Source: Brachypterus glaber
Taxonomy: Eukaryota; Arthropoda; Insecta; Coleoptera; Kateretidae
DNA length: 64,000 nucleotides
NCBI GenBank assembly: GCA_958510825.1
Contig: OY294047.1
Span: 43,918,006 to 43,982,005, forward strand
Reading direction: 5' to 3'
Made by a program: the position numbers and the translations under genes. Position 1 is the stretch's first letter; each line of letters begins with the position of its first letter. Shown here piece after piece: positions 1-12,284 of the stretch. The notes below the pieces were generated by a model that saw only the letters and a program-made list of their open reading frames with translations, was not told the DNA's origin and ran no database searches.

Positions 1-540
1 CTAGTATTAATAAGGGCAATAAGTTTATGTTAATTTATTTTTTTGAATTTATCCATAGGCGTGCCTAGACGGAAAAATGTATTAGGCTTAACACGTTTTT
101 GCTCCAAACTTTTTTATGTGTAAGTTTTTTTGGATTTTTTTGTAAAAAATATAGATTCCTTGTGTAAAAATGCATAAAAAATGTTATATAGTGTAACACT
201 GTAGAAGCAACCGTTTTCAAAAAAAAAAAATGTAATTAAGAGGAAGTAACATTTTGTGCCACTAAAATTGTTACTTTTAAAAGGCTATGTCTCCTTTAAT
301 ATTAAATTTAGGTGTTCTGGTGAAGAATACTTGTTTGCTCAGTTTTAGATAAAGAATCACCCTGCAGTAATAAAATTTTATTGATGCTTTTTTTTGTTCC
401 CCATTCAATATGTCATCTTCGAAGGGCCGTAGCTCCCTTAGGGCTCATTTCAGGACCAACTATTAGAGAAGTTTTTTTTTTTCATATTTTTGGATGGAGA
501 ATCACCTCTAAAATTTTGGCATGGCAGTTACTGATCACCC
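1..540 (+). repeat. Dispersed repeat family R1, copy 1
   Basis: Contains CTAGTATTAATAAGGGCAAT, GGCGTGCCTAGACGG and AATTAAGAGGAAGTAACATT. It is closely matched at 9985-10625 and, inverted, at about 23690-23930; weaker relatives lie at 28690, 48670 and 60740. No ORF; origin unknown. Confidence 0.7.
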
Positions 541-1448
541 TGTATTGTTATTAATAAATTATTAATAATAATATAAGCCCTATTTAGGACCTTAATTAAA
601 CTCCTAATCTTTAGATAGAATTTTAAAAATCTTATGTAATCTGAAATATAGTTATTTGCTTAACTAGTGTATTAAGTGGATAAAATCACTTAATACACGA
701 GTTGAGAATTTAATTTTATCCAACACCTTTTATTTTTAAATAAAAATCTACAATTTTGCGAAATATTATGTCAAAAATATTAAGATTAAGTTTTCTTAAT
801 ACTAAAATAATAGGTAGCCATGGCCCAAGTATGCCTATTAAAATAAACAATTGCTAGTTTTACATTTTTTACAAACGTCAAAATGGACGCGGTGATGACA
901 GAATTTTTAATAAAAACAGTATTTTATTCAAAAACTAAAGAATAATTTGGGGTTTTCTTTAATTTTTAAGGTTTAGTTAACGTGCTTCTATTTATAGAAT
1001 AGTTATAATACTTAATTAATAGGGTATGTAACTAATTTTGGTTGATATCAAAAGCTGTACGGAAAAGAGTGAAAAAATTTTTAGTCACTAGTAGAAAAAA
1101 ACTCACTTTTGACATTAAATGTTTTAAATTTTAAAATATTGCTCAAAACAAGTGTTTCTGTGAAGGTGTTGGATAAACTAAATTTTAATATAAAAATGTA
1201 AAAAAGTGTTTCCAGGCGTCGACTTTTTTTAAATGCATTTCCATTAATAAATAGTCCAAAATATGTTGAAAAGGAAGAAAAATTGAATTTGTAACACATT
1301 GTGCCGCTTTTATGGATAAAACAATTTGCTAACGTTTAATTAAATTAAAAATTCGCCGCTCGGATCTCCAACGAATCAAATTTACAAAGTCTTTTGGTTT
1401 TTATTAAATTTCTCCTTAAAATGAGGGGAAAAGATTTCTGCACTGTTG
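541..1448. other. AT-rich sequence, no feature
   Basis: Poly-A/T runs and short ORFs without domains; one imperfect palindrome around 660-705 (TATTAAGTGGATAAAATCAC...). Nothing else can be supported. Confidence 0.5.
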
Positions 1449-1916
1449 AGGTTTGGACTTTACACTGGTTTACAAAAATTTTATGCAATGCCGTCTTTTA
1501 CTTAAAATTTATTAACTTTATAAGATCTGTTAGGTCCATCCTCAGGGGGCCCCTAAGGAGTTCAGGGGGTTTAATTAAGAGTGCCTTTGTGTGACGTACT
1601 CTCAGTTTTAGATATCCTTGCAAATTATTTTGAATTAAACTACACATATTTAAATTTTGGTTTGGACTTTTTGGTTTTGGTTTGGACTGATTATGAATTT
1701 ACACTGGTTTACAAAAAATTTAAGCAATTCCGTCTTTGACTTAAAATTTATTAACTTTATAAGATCTGTTAGGTCCATCCTCAAGGGGCCCCTAGGGAGT
1801 TCAGGGGGTTTAATTAAGAGTGCCTTTGTGTGACGTACTCTCAGAAGAAAATGTACTCAGTTTTAGATATCCTTGCAAATGATTTTTAATTAAAATATAC
1901 ATATTTAAATTTTTGG
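1449..1916 (+). repeat. Direct tandem duplication, two units of about 239 bp
   Basis: ACACTGGTTTACAAAA at 1462 recurs at 1701. Both units contain AAGATCTGTTAGGTCCATCC, GGGGCCCCTA and GTGCCTTTGTGTGACGTACT. The GC-rich TGACGTAC motif and the GGGGCCCC palindrome stand out from the AT-rich background. No coding frame spans both. Confidence 0.85.
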
Positions 1917-2130
1917 TTCTCAAAAGAATCTTTATCAGAAGTTCCTAGTAAGGATCCTTCAAAGATAAGTATCTATTATTTACATTTGACAATAACAAAC
2001 TAATATACATTTTAAACAGCTCACGATACTTCCGTGTGCACATTATCATTATTTATGTCACATTATCATCATTATTTTTTTGAATTTTGCTGAATATTAA
2101 TTTGTTTTTGCATTTATTTATTATGTACCC

Positions 2131-2337
2131 AAAAGGTTTGGAACTCTAACTGTAAAATGGAGGGTGATGTTATCTCCAGTGGATTTGCATAGGGCGGCGG
2201 TGAAGAGTATTCTTGAGGATAGTGGCAATGTTAGGAAGGGTGCTTGTGAAGTAAATCTTACCTTTTATTCTGTGCGGATGCTGGATGAGATGACTCCAGT
2301 CACTTTAGATAGATGCATTCCTGAACATAAGGTTTAA
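2131..2337 (+). pseudogene. Unrecognised coding-like fragment
   Basis: One frame stays open from upstream of 2131 to a TAA at 2335-2337. It reads, in part, WRVMLSPVDLHRAAVKSILE, then NVRKGACEVNLTFYSVRMLD and EMTPVTLDRCIPEHKV. Base composition is much richer in GC than its flanks and the residue mix is protein-like. I do not recognise a family. It may be a transposon remnant or an exon of a gene whose other parts I cannot place. A short following stretch with GCGGTGAAGCGG repeats the style. Confidence 0.3.
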
Positions 2338-2984
2338 AGCGGTGAAGCGGTTATTATAGCGGTTAGCACATTATAGCACATAAATTATACGGTATGCCAT
2401 CTGCGGCGGTCAGTCTGATAATCATGTTACTACAGTTACTACTATTTCGTTGGCCCATTTCTTACACTTTTTTAGGGAAGGATAACTTCAGCAAGCAGGG
2501 CGCGATAAATAACTTTATTTATTGAAGCGGGTTAATGACTTTAATTATAGCATTTTAATTAAAGTGTGAAATTAATATATTTAAATGAATTTTAAATATG
2601 AAGATTGAACTAAATAACTTATTAACTAACAGTACTACACTGCCGTGTTAACTGAAATGGGTCAACATGTAAGAGTACGATCAATGATCGTCGATCATAT
2701 ACTTTTGGCCACAAAACTATATTATTGCAGTAAAAGTGGTTGCAATAATTTTATAAATAAGGATGTCATATTAAAAAACTTTTACAGTGGTTTTCTCAAA
2801 ACTTGTTTTTTTTTCAAGTACGCCCATTTCAAGTAACACGTCAGTACACAATACCAAGAAAAATCGGACAAATATTTTACAATAATTTATTACCTGTAAT
2901 AATATTTTCATTTATAGTAAAATAACACAATATTCACAGCGCCTGCACTATTATACCGTAGTTTCGAATTGTCAAAAAAAATCA
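2338..2984. other. No gene seen
   Basis: Starts with a GC-richer 150 bp containing GCGGTGAAGCGG and GCGGTTAGCACATTATAGCA, then AT-rich sequence. Confidence 0.4.
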
Positions 2985-3370
2985 AAAATCGTCAAATTTG
3001 TTTCATGAAATAATAACTTTTTTTCAAATATCCTTGTGTCCGTCCGTCGGATGTCATGATTTTTGTGAACATGATAACTCAAGAACGAATAATCCGATCG
3101 ACTTGAAACTTTCAGAAAAAATCAAGTTCTACGAGGGGAAAATCGCTATTGTTTTTGAAAGTAATCCCCCCAAAAACAAAAAAGTTATGGGGTTAAACTT
3201 TTTTTTTTAATTTTCATTTTCTGCAAAAAGAAAATTTAATAAAAAAATTGAAAATTTATGTTTTTTTGAATTTTTTTTTTTTAATAATTTTTCATTTTTC
3301 AAAAAGGTTCTTTTTTAAAAAAGTATATATATTTTTTTATTTTTTTGAAAATTATTATTTTTTAAGTATC
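2985..3370 (+). repeat. Dispersed repeat family E, copy 1
   Basis: TGTCCGTCCGTCGG, AACATGATAACTCAAGAACG, ATCCGATCGACTTGAAACTT, then CCCCCAAAAACAAAAAAGTT and a long A/T-only tail. Similar order is seen near 36000-36680 and 37795-38160. Open frames across it are not genes. Confidence 0.6.
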
Positions 3371-3599
3371 TGGGATATGAAATATACCATTTGCTGTGAT
3401 TAATATGCGTATAATATGTGAATAATATGCGTAGCATTACATATCTTCACGGTTTGTTTTAAAATAATATTGTAGTTTTCAAAGTCCAATCTCCAATTTT
3501 ACACCAGTTTTTTTACAGTGTGTAATATATTTTCTTAAATAAAAGTGTAAAAAGTCTGTCGACTGGTAGTATTTTAAAGAGTTCAAGAGAAGTAAAGGA

Positions 3600-3985
3600 T
3601 TTAATGAAAAGTAGAGTTCTAGATTATAAACATAATATAAATTTTTTGCATCTATTAATCTATCAATTTGTGCAAATAAGGAGGTTACAAAAATAATAGT
3701 TTGGTATAAAAGCTGTTTAAAAGGGTAAAAATGTTGTTACCAGGAGTAAGAAAAGCATGAGTAGAAGCCATACAATTGGCATTGTTAACAAAAAATGTTG
3801 AAGATCTACAATAGACTGTTTGGTAGAAAAATTTTTGGAGAGGATACATACTTTTTGAAATTGTTATTTTTATCAAAATTAGTGGAGAGTCCCTAACACA
3901 AGCTTGAAGCTTATTTGGGGTTCTTCACGACACTGTAAAATTAATCAAATAAATAAATAAATAAATAAAATAAATAAATAAATGA
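3600..3985 (+). repeat. Retroelement 3' end with (AAAT)n tail
   Basis: GAGAGTCCCTAACACAAGCTTGAAG-type sequence followed by CTTATTTGGGGTTCTTCACG and then (AAAT)n to 3985. The words are matched at 58690-58760 (TTGGGGCTCTCCATGACTGT plus (AAAT)n) and 61550-61610. These look like 3' ends of a retroposon family; upstream identity is unclear. Confidence 0.5.
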
Positions 3986-4133
3986 ATTTTTGTGAAAAAA
4001 TTGACATGATTCATGTAAAAAATATTAGGGAGCTAAAATCCAAACCAATGGTAGCCTACGATATAAGTTATTTTTTTTATACTTTTAATACTTACGTACC
4101 TTACTACTTTAGATACTTACACAGTAAGGATTA

Positions 4134-4549
4134 CACAGGTTTACAAAAAAAAAAGTCAGGACTATTTGACCGGACCATGGTATTCCTAGGTATTTTGGCG
4201 CCCTGAATCAGATCCCGGGTTCAGTTTTGCCCCATCACGTCAGGAAAACGATATTTCAAGGTCATTTGAGGTCAAAATGGTGACTTTTTGGGAGCGGCAC
4301 CGGGACATCTCAAGCGACCTGTTAACTTCACGGGTAACTGTGTAGGTCTTGAATACTTTCTGAACGTTGAGATATTGTCCCGGGGCCGCTCCCAAAAAAT
4401 CACCATTTACCCCTCCAAATGACCTTGAAATCTCGTTTTACTTAAGTGATGGGGCAAAATTGACCCCGGGATCTGATTCAGGGCGCCAAAATACCTAGGA
4501 ATACCATGGTCCGGTCAAATAGTCCTGACTTTTTTTTTGTAAACCTGTG
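4134..4549. mobile_element. CACAGG-ended fold-back element with TTA target duplication
   Basis: CACAGGTTTACAAAA opens the element and the inverted copy closes it, with TTA at 4131-4133 and 4550-4552. Almost the whole 416 bp folds into one hairpin about 190 bp long on each side. Arms carry GTCAGGACTATTTGACCGGA and GGAGCGGC...GGGACAT. Ends and target duplication match the element at 38916-39767. Confidence 0.9.
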
Positions 4550-4552
4550 TTA

Positions 4553-5770
4553 TTGAAAATGATTAAACTCTAAGAATAATATTTTTTAGAAAACTTATAT
4601 TACTCAGCCATATCGTTTTTTTATTTTGTGCGGAACATAATATTTTGCGTCAAGGAGCGCCAACTTTAAGTAGGACTATATGTCAGTATTACTCACTCGA
4701 AAGGTTTTGTTTTTTGATTTTGGTTTCAAAAAAATGTAATATATTTTGACGTTTTATTGTTTTTTATAGAAATTTATTTGATTATCGATTTTTTAAAAAA
4801 CATTGACAACCAGAAATGCCTTTGGTTTGATTTTCGTATTTAAAAAAGAAATCATATGTCTATCAGAAATAGTTCTGGTTAATAATAAAGATAAGATAAA
4901 TTTAAGAATGGGATTTTATAAAACGTCAAAATTAATATAAAAAGTTCATACGATATTTGACCCATATATCGTATTCCAGGAGAGCTGCAGTTCATAAAAG
5001 ATGTCAATTAAAAAAAAAATAAAATAAAATAAATGTCAAATAGCTTAATTAACGCTGGTTCCATTTAAAAAAAAAAATGTTGAAATCAGAATCAAAAAAC
5101 TCCTACGATCCTCTGTGAAAATGACATTTAGCACACTCTTTTGTTTTTTAAAAAACGCCTCATATCGCACTAGTTTAATATTTTTATATCACACTCGTGT
5201 GATATTTATGTATGGAGGTTTGACTAATTTTATTTACCTCGTAGATTCTACGAATTTTATTCACCTTGTTTTATAAACCATTTTCCACCTTTCACCAGTC
5301 TTTTATTTCTTTTAGGTGTTTTAATCCAAATATTTCTATTTTTCATGTCAAAAATAGAAACTATAGTTATAACGTTACTATTTTGACCATTACTGTCTAG
5401 TCTAGACAGTCTAGATCTCATAAAAATTACTTAATTTTTTATTTGGTTACATTACATAAAATACATCAAATACACAGTATTTTTCTTTTGAAATGTAAAA
5501 CAGAACAATTTTACTATCTTATATGGCAGCATAACCACAGAAAACTAATTTAATAATTAAACTCAAGTTTGCATTTATTTAGGAATAGGCAAACCATTAA
5601 ACAGCTATGTATTGTATTAAATATAAAACCAAGAAAACTAAAACTAAATGAAAATCATATTTCCTGTTTGACATACCCACATATATAAATTTGTATGCTC
5701 TTTAATATTATTTTGTGCTTTGCTTTTCTTAAAAATTAATAAAAGTTAGAAAATTTTAAAATAAGAAACT
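4553..5770. other. AT-rich sequence, no gene seen
   Basis: Includes a small palindrome at 5175-5205 (ATATCACACTCGTGTGATAT) and a CTGTCTAGTCTAGACAGTCT dyad at 5391-5412. Confidence 0.5.
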
Positions 5771-5774
5771 TTAT

Positions 5775-5990
5775 ATTTTTTGGGGATCGTAGGAAAAATA
5801 GTGTACATAACTCGTTGGTAAGTGTATTTCATACACTCGTGGGGATTCCTCACTTGCCTAGTAGCTCTTTCGTAAACCTTCCCACTCGCGTGAAATATGT
5901 CACTTTCCACACTAGTTATGTAATATACTATTTTATCATTGATGTCACTAATGCCAGTGAAATCAAAAAAGTTATCGAATTTATTCATTT
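5775..5990. repeat. CTCG-core palindrome 1
   Basis: Outer arms AAAATAGTGTACATAACT and its inverse AGTTATGTAATATACTATTTT enclose short CTCGT/ACTCG words. No gene; the two opposing frames here are mirror artefacts. Confidence 0.65.
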
Positions 5991-6344
5991 TGTAAATCCC
6001 ACACGGTATAAATAAATAAAGCCATATTTTTTCCTGTGCTTATATGCATATTTTTTTTTTTTTGGTTTAATCTTATTTGTCTCAAAGTAGAGAAGCAAGT
6101 TATGGTTGACGTTAAAAATTTAATGGTGAGGAATAGAGATAAAAAGCTCTTTTAAAACGTGAATTGTTTATGAATTTTAATAACGTATTAAAAGTTTTTT
6201 TTAATTAAAAAGCAGTAGGATAATGTAAAAAAGGATATAAATTAAATTAAATTATCGTAAAAGCGAAAATTTGCAAAGTAGACTAATTTTACAAGTTTTA
6301 TTTATTTATTTTTTGCTTTCGGCTACCTTGGAGAAAATAATAGT

Positions 6345-6685
6345 TATTTATGGTATTAGTGGGTAAAGTAAGATATTGCCCATGAGAAAATTAACCTGCT
6401 GCTGCTGACGCCAAGCAGGTTAATTTTCGAGAGGGCAATATCAGTTTACTCATGAGTGCCATACAAGGTTTTATCCAATAAATAGCTTAGGAATTCATAT
6501 TTTTATTAAAAATTTTAATGACATTTACAAGAAAATAATTTGACAAGTGACAGTTGAGTGGGTAAAATAAATAATTATGCACTCAATAAAGTAAAAGCCA
6601 CGCGGGGGTTATTATTGAGTTTATCTATTTAAAATAAAGCTGGTAATTGTCTTATTATCTTTATGTATTGGATAAAGTATTTTTA
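6345..6685 (+). repeat. Dispersed repeat family B, copy 1
   Basis: Starts TAGTTATTTATGGTA.TAGTGG, with a palindrome of about 100 bp around GATATTGCCCATGAGAAAAT and its inverse GAGAGGGCAATATC. A body of about 220 bp follows (AGTGACAGTTGAGTGGGTAA, AAAGCCACGCGGG), ending TGTATTGGATAAA. Non-coding. Confidence 0.75.
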
Positions 6686-7256
6686 TGAGGCAAAACAAGT
6701 TTTCCATGGTATTTATTCGTTTATTCCGAAAAACTAATTTTTTAATGTCTGTCCGTATTCGGGGTCTAAAAGTGACCAAACCCTATCAGATGAAGTTGGG
6801 CATAGGCTGAAATTTTTTACTGACAATTATTATTTGGACTTTCCTTCATCACACTTGGCTATTTTTTTTTTAATTGCAAATGCTTTGTAATACAGTGGCG
6901 TACTTTTTTTCCAACCAGTGCAAAATATTTAAATTTCATACTGTAAACTTGCACTTACTTTATTTGCTGCAATTTCTGTATATTTACTACTTTTAACACT
7001 ATATTTGGTCAAATTCTTAAAAAGTACATTGTTTTAAAGATTTATTAATAAAAATACAAAAAATATGGAATCTGGGCGCTTACAGGGGGATCCAAATTAA
7101 ATCAATTTTTTACATGTTTTTTAATGACAAAAGATTTAATGACAAAACAATAATAAATATTATGGGTTAACCCATTCCTGTAAAGTTGTCATGTTTTGAG
7201 ATAAGAGCTTTTTACACAGATCAGTCGATTTTTTATCCTAGATCAAAAATAGTAAT

Positions 7257-7840
7257 TATATACCAAGGTAGAGAAGACATTTTTTAAAGCCGAGCGTATT
7301 AAATCCCTAGCTGCGCAGCAGCAACGGATTTAAGAGTGCGAGGCTATAATAGTCTTCTCCACCGTGCTTTATATATTAGTTTTTTCACTACTAGCACTAT
7401 TTAAATAAGTATATTAATTCAAATAATAAAATAAATTATTAATAGAAATTATATTTCTTAAAATTTTCATAAAAATCAAGTAGACTTGATCAATGACATT
7501 TGCTCAAATAAATACTTTGAACTGACGTTTAAAAATTTAGTTTTTTAATTTTTTTTTTTTTATAATATTTAGCTAATTATTGATTGTGTTAATTAGTAAT
7601 AATTATAATTAATTATATTTAATAAATAGAAATATATTTAAAGCTATTTTCTTGGGTTTAATTAGTAAAAATTGCAGAAAGAACTGAAAAATCTAAAGTG
7701 ACAGAAATCAATTGTTTATAAAATTTACTCCTTCTAGGACAGAAAAAATTATTATAGCTATAGGTGAAGAAAATTGATTTCACAGTCTAAAAACATGATA
7801 AATAATTATTTGTTGTAAATCTAGTAGTGAAAAAAAAAAA
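7257..7840 (+). repeat. Dispersed repeat family A, copy 1
   Basis: A head palindrome of about 120 bp (CCAAGGTAGAGAAGAC, AGCCGAGCGTATTAAATCC, with inverse partners) precedes a core bounded by the inverted words TTTTTTCACTACTAGC and GCTAGTAGTGAAAAAA. The core includes CAAGTAG.CTTGATCAATGAC and AGTGACAGAAATCAATTG. Non-coding. Other copies are at 15566, 22080 and 41325. Confidence 0.8.
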
Positions 7841-8987
7841 TATTATTAATAATTCTGCAAATTAAAAATAACACTTGTATAGAATTAAAAAAAAAACGCG
7901 AGATGGAACCGTAAAATTAACTGTCATGCCTATCTTTAAATTTTCATATTATTATTGTCCAATAAAAAAGAATCCAAACAAAAATGTTACACTTTAATTT
8001 TTGGTTTGAATTAGTTAAAAAAAGGGATTTTTGACAGGGTATCTAATTAAAAAATCCGTAGTTTGTTTTAACTTCCAAATTTATTGTTTTAAGCCAATAA
8101 CCCCGTTTAAATGTTTAGTTTTTAAAATCAGTGTAAATTTTGGTTCAACAAACCGCTATTGTTAATAGAAAATTTTGTCTATCAGACATAAAAAAATTAA
8201 TTCAAGCAATTTGACCTGAAAAACTATTTGGTAACCTGTCAACCCAATACTCGATGAACAGTTGCAAGCCTCTTATCAAAACATCGGTACTGTTTAATTT
8301 ACATAATTATATTTTTTAAATTTTATTTTGAAAACTCAAATCTAGGGATTTTTGAGATAACAATTTAGTTGGTATTTCCGTCCTGCGCTCTGGCAGAATA
8401 AAGCCACCCATTCATTCGCTAATTTTGCAGACAAGCAACAAGTTGAAACAAGTTGAAAAATGTCGAATTAGCGGTCGATCGTGTACGCTATTAATAAATT
8501 CACATGTAAAACATCGTCGTTAATGTATTTGCAAAGAACTTTTACCTCAAGAAGTAATTTCAGACCAATGTTTATAAATGTGTCATCTTTTTATTTGTTT
8601 ATTTACTAACAGAAACGCGATCAGCTGTGTAGTGTAAAATGTAGATGTCGCTAGTCGACTTTCAGGCTACCTAGTAGCGATGTTGTGTAGTTTCCGCCTT
8701 ATCATGAATTCAAATCATTATACTTAAATTAAAAATGTAAAACACTTTATTGTGTATACTATAATTATGTTTAATAATATAGTATATTTAAATCTATTAA
8801 AATTAAACTAATAGTTCATATAAAACTCATACAGAACTAATGTTTCTTAAAATTTACAATATAATATCCAAAGTATATGTTTCCAATCGGCAACACTGTG
8901 CCCCTGTCAGTCATTTTACGACATTAGACTGTGAGTTTACACATTATTTCTCTCTCTTTACCCGTACTAAGTGTAAACAATAGTCAC
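7841..8987. other. No gene seen apart from a 19-bp echo of the 9-kb exon
   Basis: Mostly AT-rich. 8531-8549 repeats a piece of the coding-like minus-strand exon in opposite orientation. 8385-8520 is somewhat GC-richer but shows no long frame. Confidence 0.4.
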
Positions 8988-9227
8988 TCCTCACCAGCCC
9001 CTCACCATAGTTGGTTCACGCTTCAAACAAAGCATACGGTAGATTTCATCATGCTCCTTTTTGAGGTAAAAGTTCTTTGTGTATTTGTCATGAAACCTAT
9101 TCATGATGTCAAATACTCTCCTTCCAAACCCATATTTATCCTCACAAACCTCAACATCAAGAGGAAGCCACATGTGCACATGAACATCCAGACCATCGAT
9201 CAGCACCAGCAACCAAAGATTAGTGAT
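8988..9227 (-). CDS. Unrecognised coding-like exon or relic (minus strand)
   Basis: The minus strand encodes GITNLWLLVLIDGLDVHVHM, WLPLDVEVCEDKYGFGRRVF, DIMNRFHDKYTKNFYLKKEH and DEIYRMLCLKREPTMVRGW with a stop at about 8990. The mix of acidic, basic and aromatic residues and the raised GC content are protein-like. An AG acceptor precedes it (aaaaatag/GGATC) and a possible donor (ATG/gtgagg) lies just before the stop, so it could be an internal exon. No family recognised. The plus-strand frame over the same bases looks like the shadow. A 19-bp piece (CAAAGAACTTTTACCTCAA) recurs on the plus strand at 8531, where it would also read KNFYLK. Confidence 0.35.
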
Positions 9228-9984
9228 CCCTATTTTTCCTTTTTATACCCTTATTTACTTAAAAATTAGTAGTCCACTAGCTCTTGTTCCATTTCGTTAA
9301 TTAAATGTCGCTAAATGCAAGGTTTGGGGTCCAAAATGATCAAAATTTGCGTAACGTAATACTTGAACGTTCCCTATGTTCCAAAGCTAGTGATGAAAAA
9401 AAAAATAGTTATCAGATTTTATTAGAGGCAAGTCATAGCTTTGAAATATAATTACGTATCAATTATTGGCGGTTTAACGTTTGATTTGTGAAACATTTTT
9501 TTATTGCTTTTTTGTATTTCCATTTTAATTTCCTTTAAAATATATTTTTAAATCACTATTTTTTTTATTTTCCGGTTCTGCAAAAGCTGTATATATAATC
9601 ATTTTTAAAAAAGAGATATATTTTACAAATAAATATCATACCTGCACAAATTTAGCCAAAATCCTATAAATTTAAATTTATTCCATTTCATTAGATAAAT
9701 GTATTATTTGCACATGGCACATAAAAAATTGTATATTAATAATTGAAATTTAATAGAATATTTTTGATTTATCGAAAATATTTTGAATTGTGCACGTATA
9801 AACCAATGTTTTAAACCATCCATACCTAATAAGTTTTGATAACAATATTTTGGAACATGAAATATTTTAATTTTATTGAATATTTATTAAAAGGAAACTA
9901 CACTCATAAAAAGGTATATTAAAGTTGAATATAGTTATATTCATTTATGCTCAAATATACTTATGTTGTATATAGTTAGAAATA
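9228..9984. other. AT-rich sequence, no feature
   Basis: No coding frame, RNA gene or clear repeat was recognised. Confidence 0.5.
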
Positions 9985-10625
9985 AGTTCGAGAAATTTAA
10001 GGGGTGATTCTAGGTTAAAAAATTTCCTATAAAGGCTGGTCCGAAAATGAGTGCTACGGCTCTTTAAAATTGTAATAAAAATAAGGTTTTTAATTAATAA
10101 CTCTTGTACCCTTTAAGCTAGTGACGAGTTTTTGCATGTATACTAGTATTAATAAGGGCAATAAGTTTAGGTTAAATCATTTTTTTAAATTTATCCAGAG
10201 GCGTGCCTAGAAGGACAAAATATGTAAGGCCTAACACATTTTTGCCCCAACTTTTTTATGTATATATTTTTTGGATTTTTTGTAATAAATATAGATTCCT
10301 TCAGTAAAAATACATAAAAAATGTCATATAGTGTAACAATGTAGGAACAACCGTTTTCAAAAAACAAATGCAATTAAGAGGAAGTAACATTTTCTGCTAC
10401 TAAAAATGTTACATTTTAAAAGGCTATAACTTCTTTAATATTAAATTTAGGTGTTTTGGCGAAGAATACTTTTTTGCTTATTTTTAAATAAGAAATCGTC
10501 CTGAAGCATTAAAATTTTATTGGTGCTTTTTTTGTTCCCGATTCAATATGTCCATCTTGGAAGGACCGGAGTTCCCTTACGGCTTATTTCCGGACCAACC
10601 TTTATAGGAACTTTTATTGATATTT
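9985..10625 (+). repeat. Dispersed repeat family R1, copy 2
   Basis: Longer on the left than copy 1 (GAAATAAGTTCGAGAAATTT, AAGGGGTGATTCTAGGTTAA), then collinear with 1-480. No coding capacity. Confidence 0.7.
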
Positions 10626-11145
10626 TTTAACGTATTAAATTTCTCTAACTTATTTCTGAATAACTCTGTATAACTTCACGGATTGTTTAATCAAGAATTA
10701 ATATTCTAGAATTACTTTCCAATAATTCTGTATTTCGGTCAAAGTTAGTTTAAGTTATATTGCATACAAAGTTAGTTTACTACTATTTTGTCCTTGCTGT
10801 TTCAGCAATTTCTTACATGTGTTCAAAGTTTTCCAAAGGCCACTGCATTCTGTAGTGGAAGCGTGCTCTGTTTAGCAAAATACGTGCTTTAGGAGATGTT
10901 TCAGAGATAAACATGATTCTGTACTTCAAAAATGTTGGGGTTGGACAATATATTGATAATACAGGCCTGCGACGAAAAACCTTTCTTGGAGGGTGATTTT
11001 AATAGATGTTTGAATGTTATTACTATAGTAATATTAGAAATATTAAAAAAAAAACGGATGTCTCATACAGTTTTCCCATTTTTTTAATGTTATATGTATA
11101 CCCGGTATATATACATAGATAATAAGATAAGATAAGATAAGATAA

Positions 11146-12284
11146 TTTATTAATCCTTATGAGACACTAAAATACAATGTATAAGTCTATGGGCAAGTCA
11201 GTATATAAAAAAAACATTACACAATTAAAAAAATAAATAAAAACATAGAATAATATAATAATTTAAAACAATAAAAAGGTATATTTTGCAATCATCCATC
11301 AAAATATTCTTCAGTACTATACAGAATTTTTTCGGTTAAATATTTTTTAACTTCCAACTTAAATTTATTAATAGCCATTATATTTTTTATATTTGGTGGT
11401 AATTTGTTGTATGTACGAATTCCCATCTAACACGGACCCCTCTCAAACAACGTGGTACGATGTCTAGGAATCGAAAGATCGTTGCACTGCCGTGCAGACA
11501 TTGCACTGGATATTTCCTTATTTCTTAAAAACTGAGAGAAATTTTGTTTAACATATACGCATAATTTATAATTATAAATCGAATATACAGTCATTACCCC
11601 ACATTTTTTAAATAGTGGGCGACAATGACTGTTTGTGAAAATCGACTTCGCCAGAACTTCCCCAAAACAAAATTGAGTAAGAAAATCTGCTGTGGATATA
11701 TGCATTATAGAAAAGTAGTAACGAGTCAAAACTTACGGTACTTTTTAAATTATGAATTGGAAATTTAGCACCGCAAAGTTTTTTACATATAAAATCTATA
11801 TGACTTTCCCAACCACAATTTGCTGAGAGATATGTACCTAAAAATGTAGTTTTATGGATTTGCCGTCGAGTCGAACAAGCACGCTGAAAGGAGAGCCTTC
11901 TCCCGACCGAACTTGGTAGCTGATTAAATGTGTCTTGTCGTGATTGAGAAGAAGTCCGTTTTCGACACGCCACTGGGACATTCTCCCCACCACTACATTT
12001 GCTAATTTAGTAACTTCATGTAGCGATTTACCGAGTATTATAAACGAAGAATCATCTTTAACATTATTATTAACTTTAAGATTATCTTGCAAATCGTTAC
12101 AAAAAATAAGGAAAAGCAGTGGGGAGAGAATAGACTCTTGTTGTGTGCCGCAGTGTAAAACAGTTTCATCTGATTGAAATTTATAATTTATTATATTTCC
12201 ATTTTTACTTCTGATTTCGACAAATTGTTTACGATTTGAGAGAAAGCTTTTTATCCAGTTCAAAGCCACCCCCCTAAGGCCTAT
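11146..12284 (-). pseudogene. 5'-truncated non-LTR retrotransposon (LINE) reverse transcriptase remnant
   Basis: On the minus strand three broken frames run in order. 12284-11838 has GLRGVALNWIKSFLSNRKQ, then QESILSPLLFLIFCNDL (the usual PQGS.LGPLLF..Y.NDL block) and a DD pair in VKDDSSFI, where the catalytic FADD box is expected. Next come 11973-11608 (YHSRFSYSILFWG-type thumb region) and 11729-11427 (RHRTTLFERGPC-type C-terminus). The order matches jockey/CR1-like LINEs. The 3' tail is a (TTATC)n microsatellite. ATAAGATAAGATA at 12285-12297 recurs in the tail region at 11122-11145, a likely target duplication. The start of the surviving sequence at GLRG shows classic 5' truncation. Confidence 0.85.

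Noticed and set aside
5746..6015. Opposing ORFs of 66 and 80 codons
   Set aside because: Both run through a palindrome and mirror each other; neither has a domain.
8931..9269. 112-codon plus-strand ORF
   Set aside because: The opposite strand over the same bases has a more protein-like composition and possible splice sites; the plus frame is probably its shadow.
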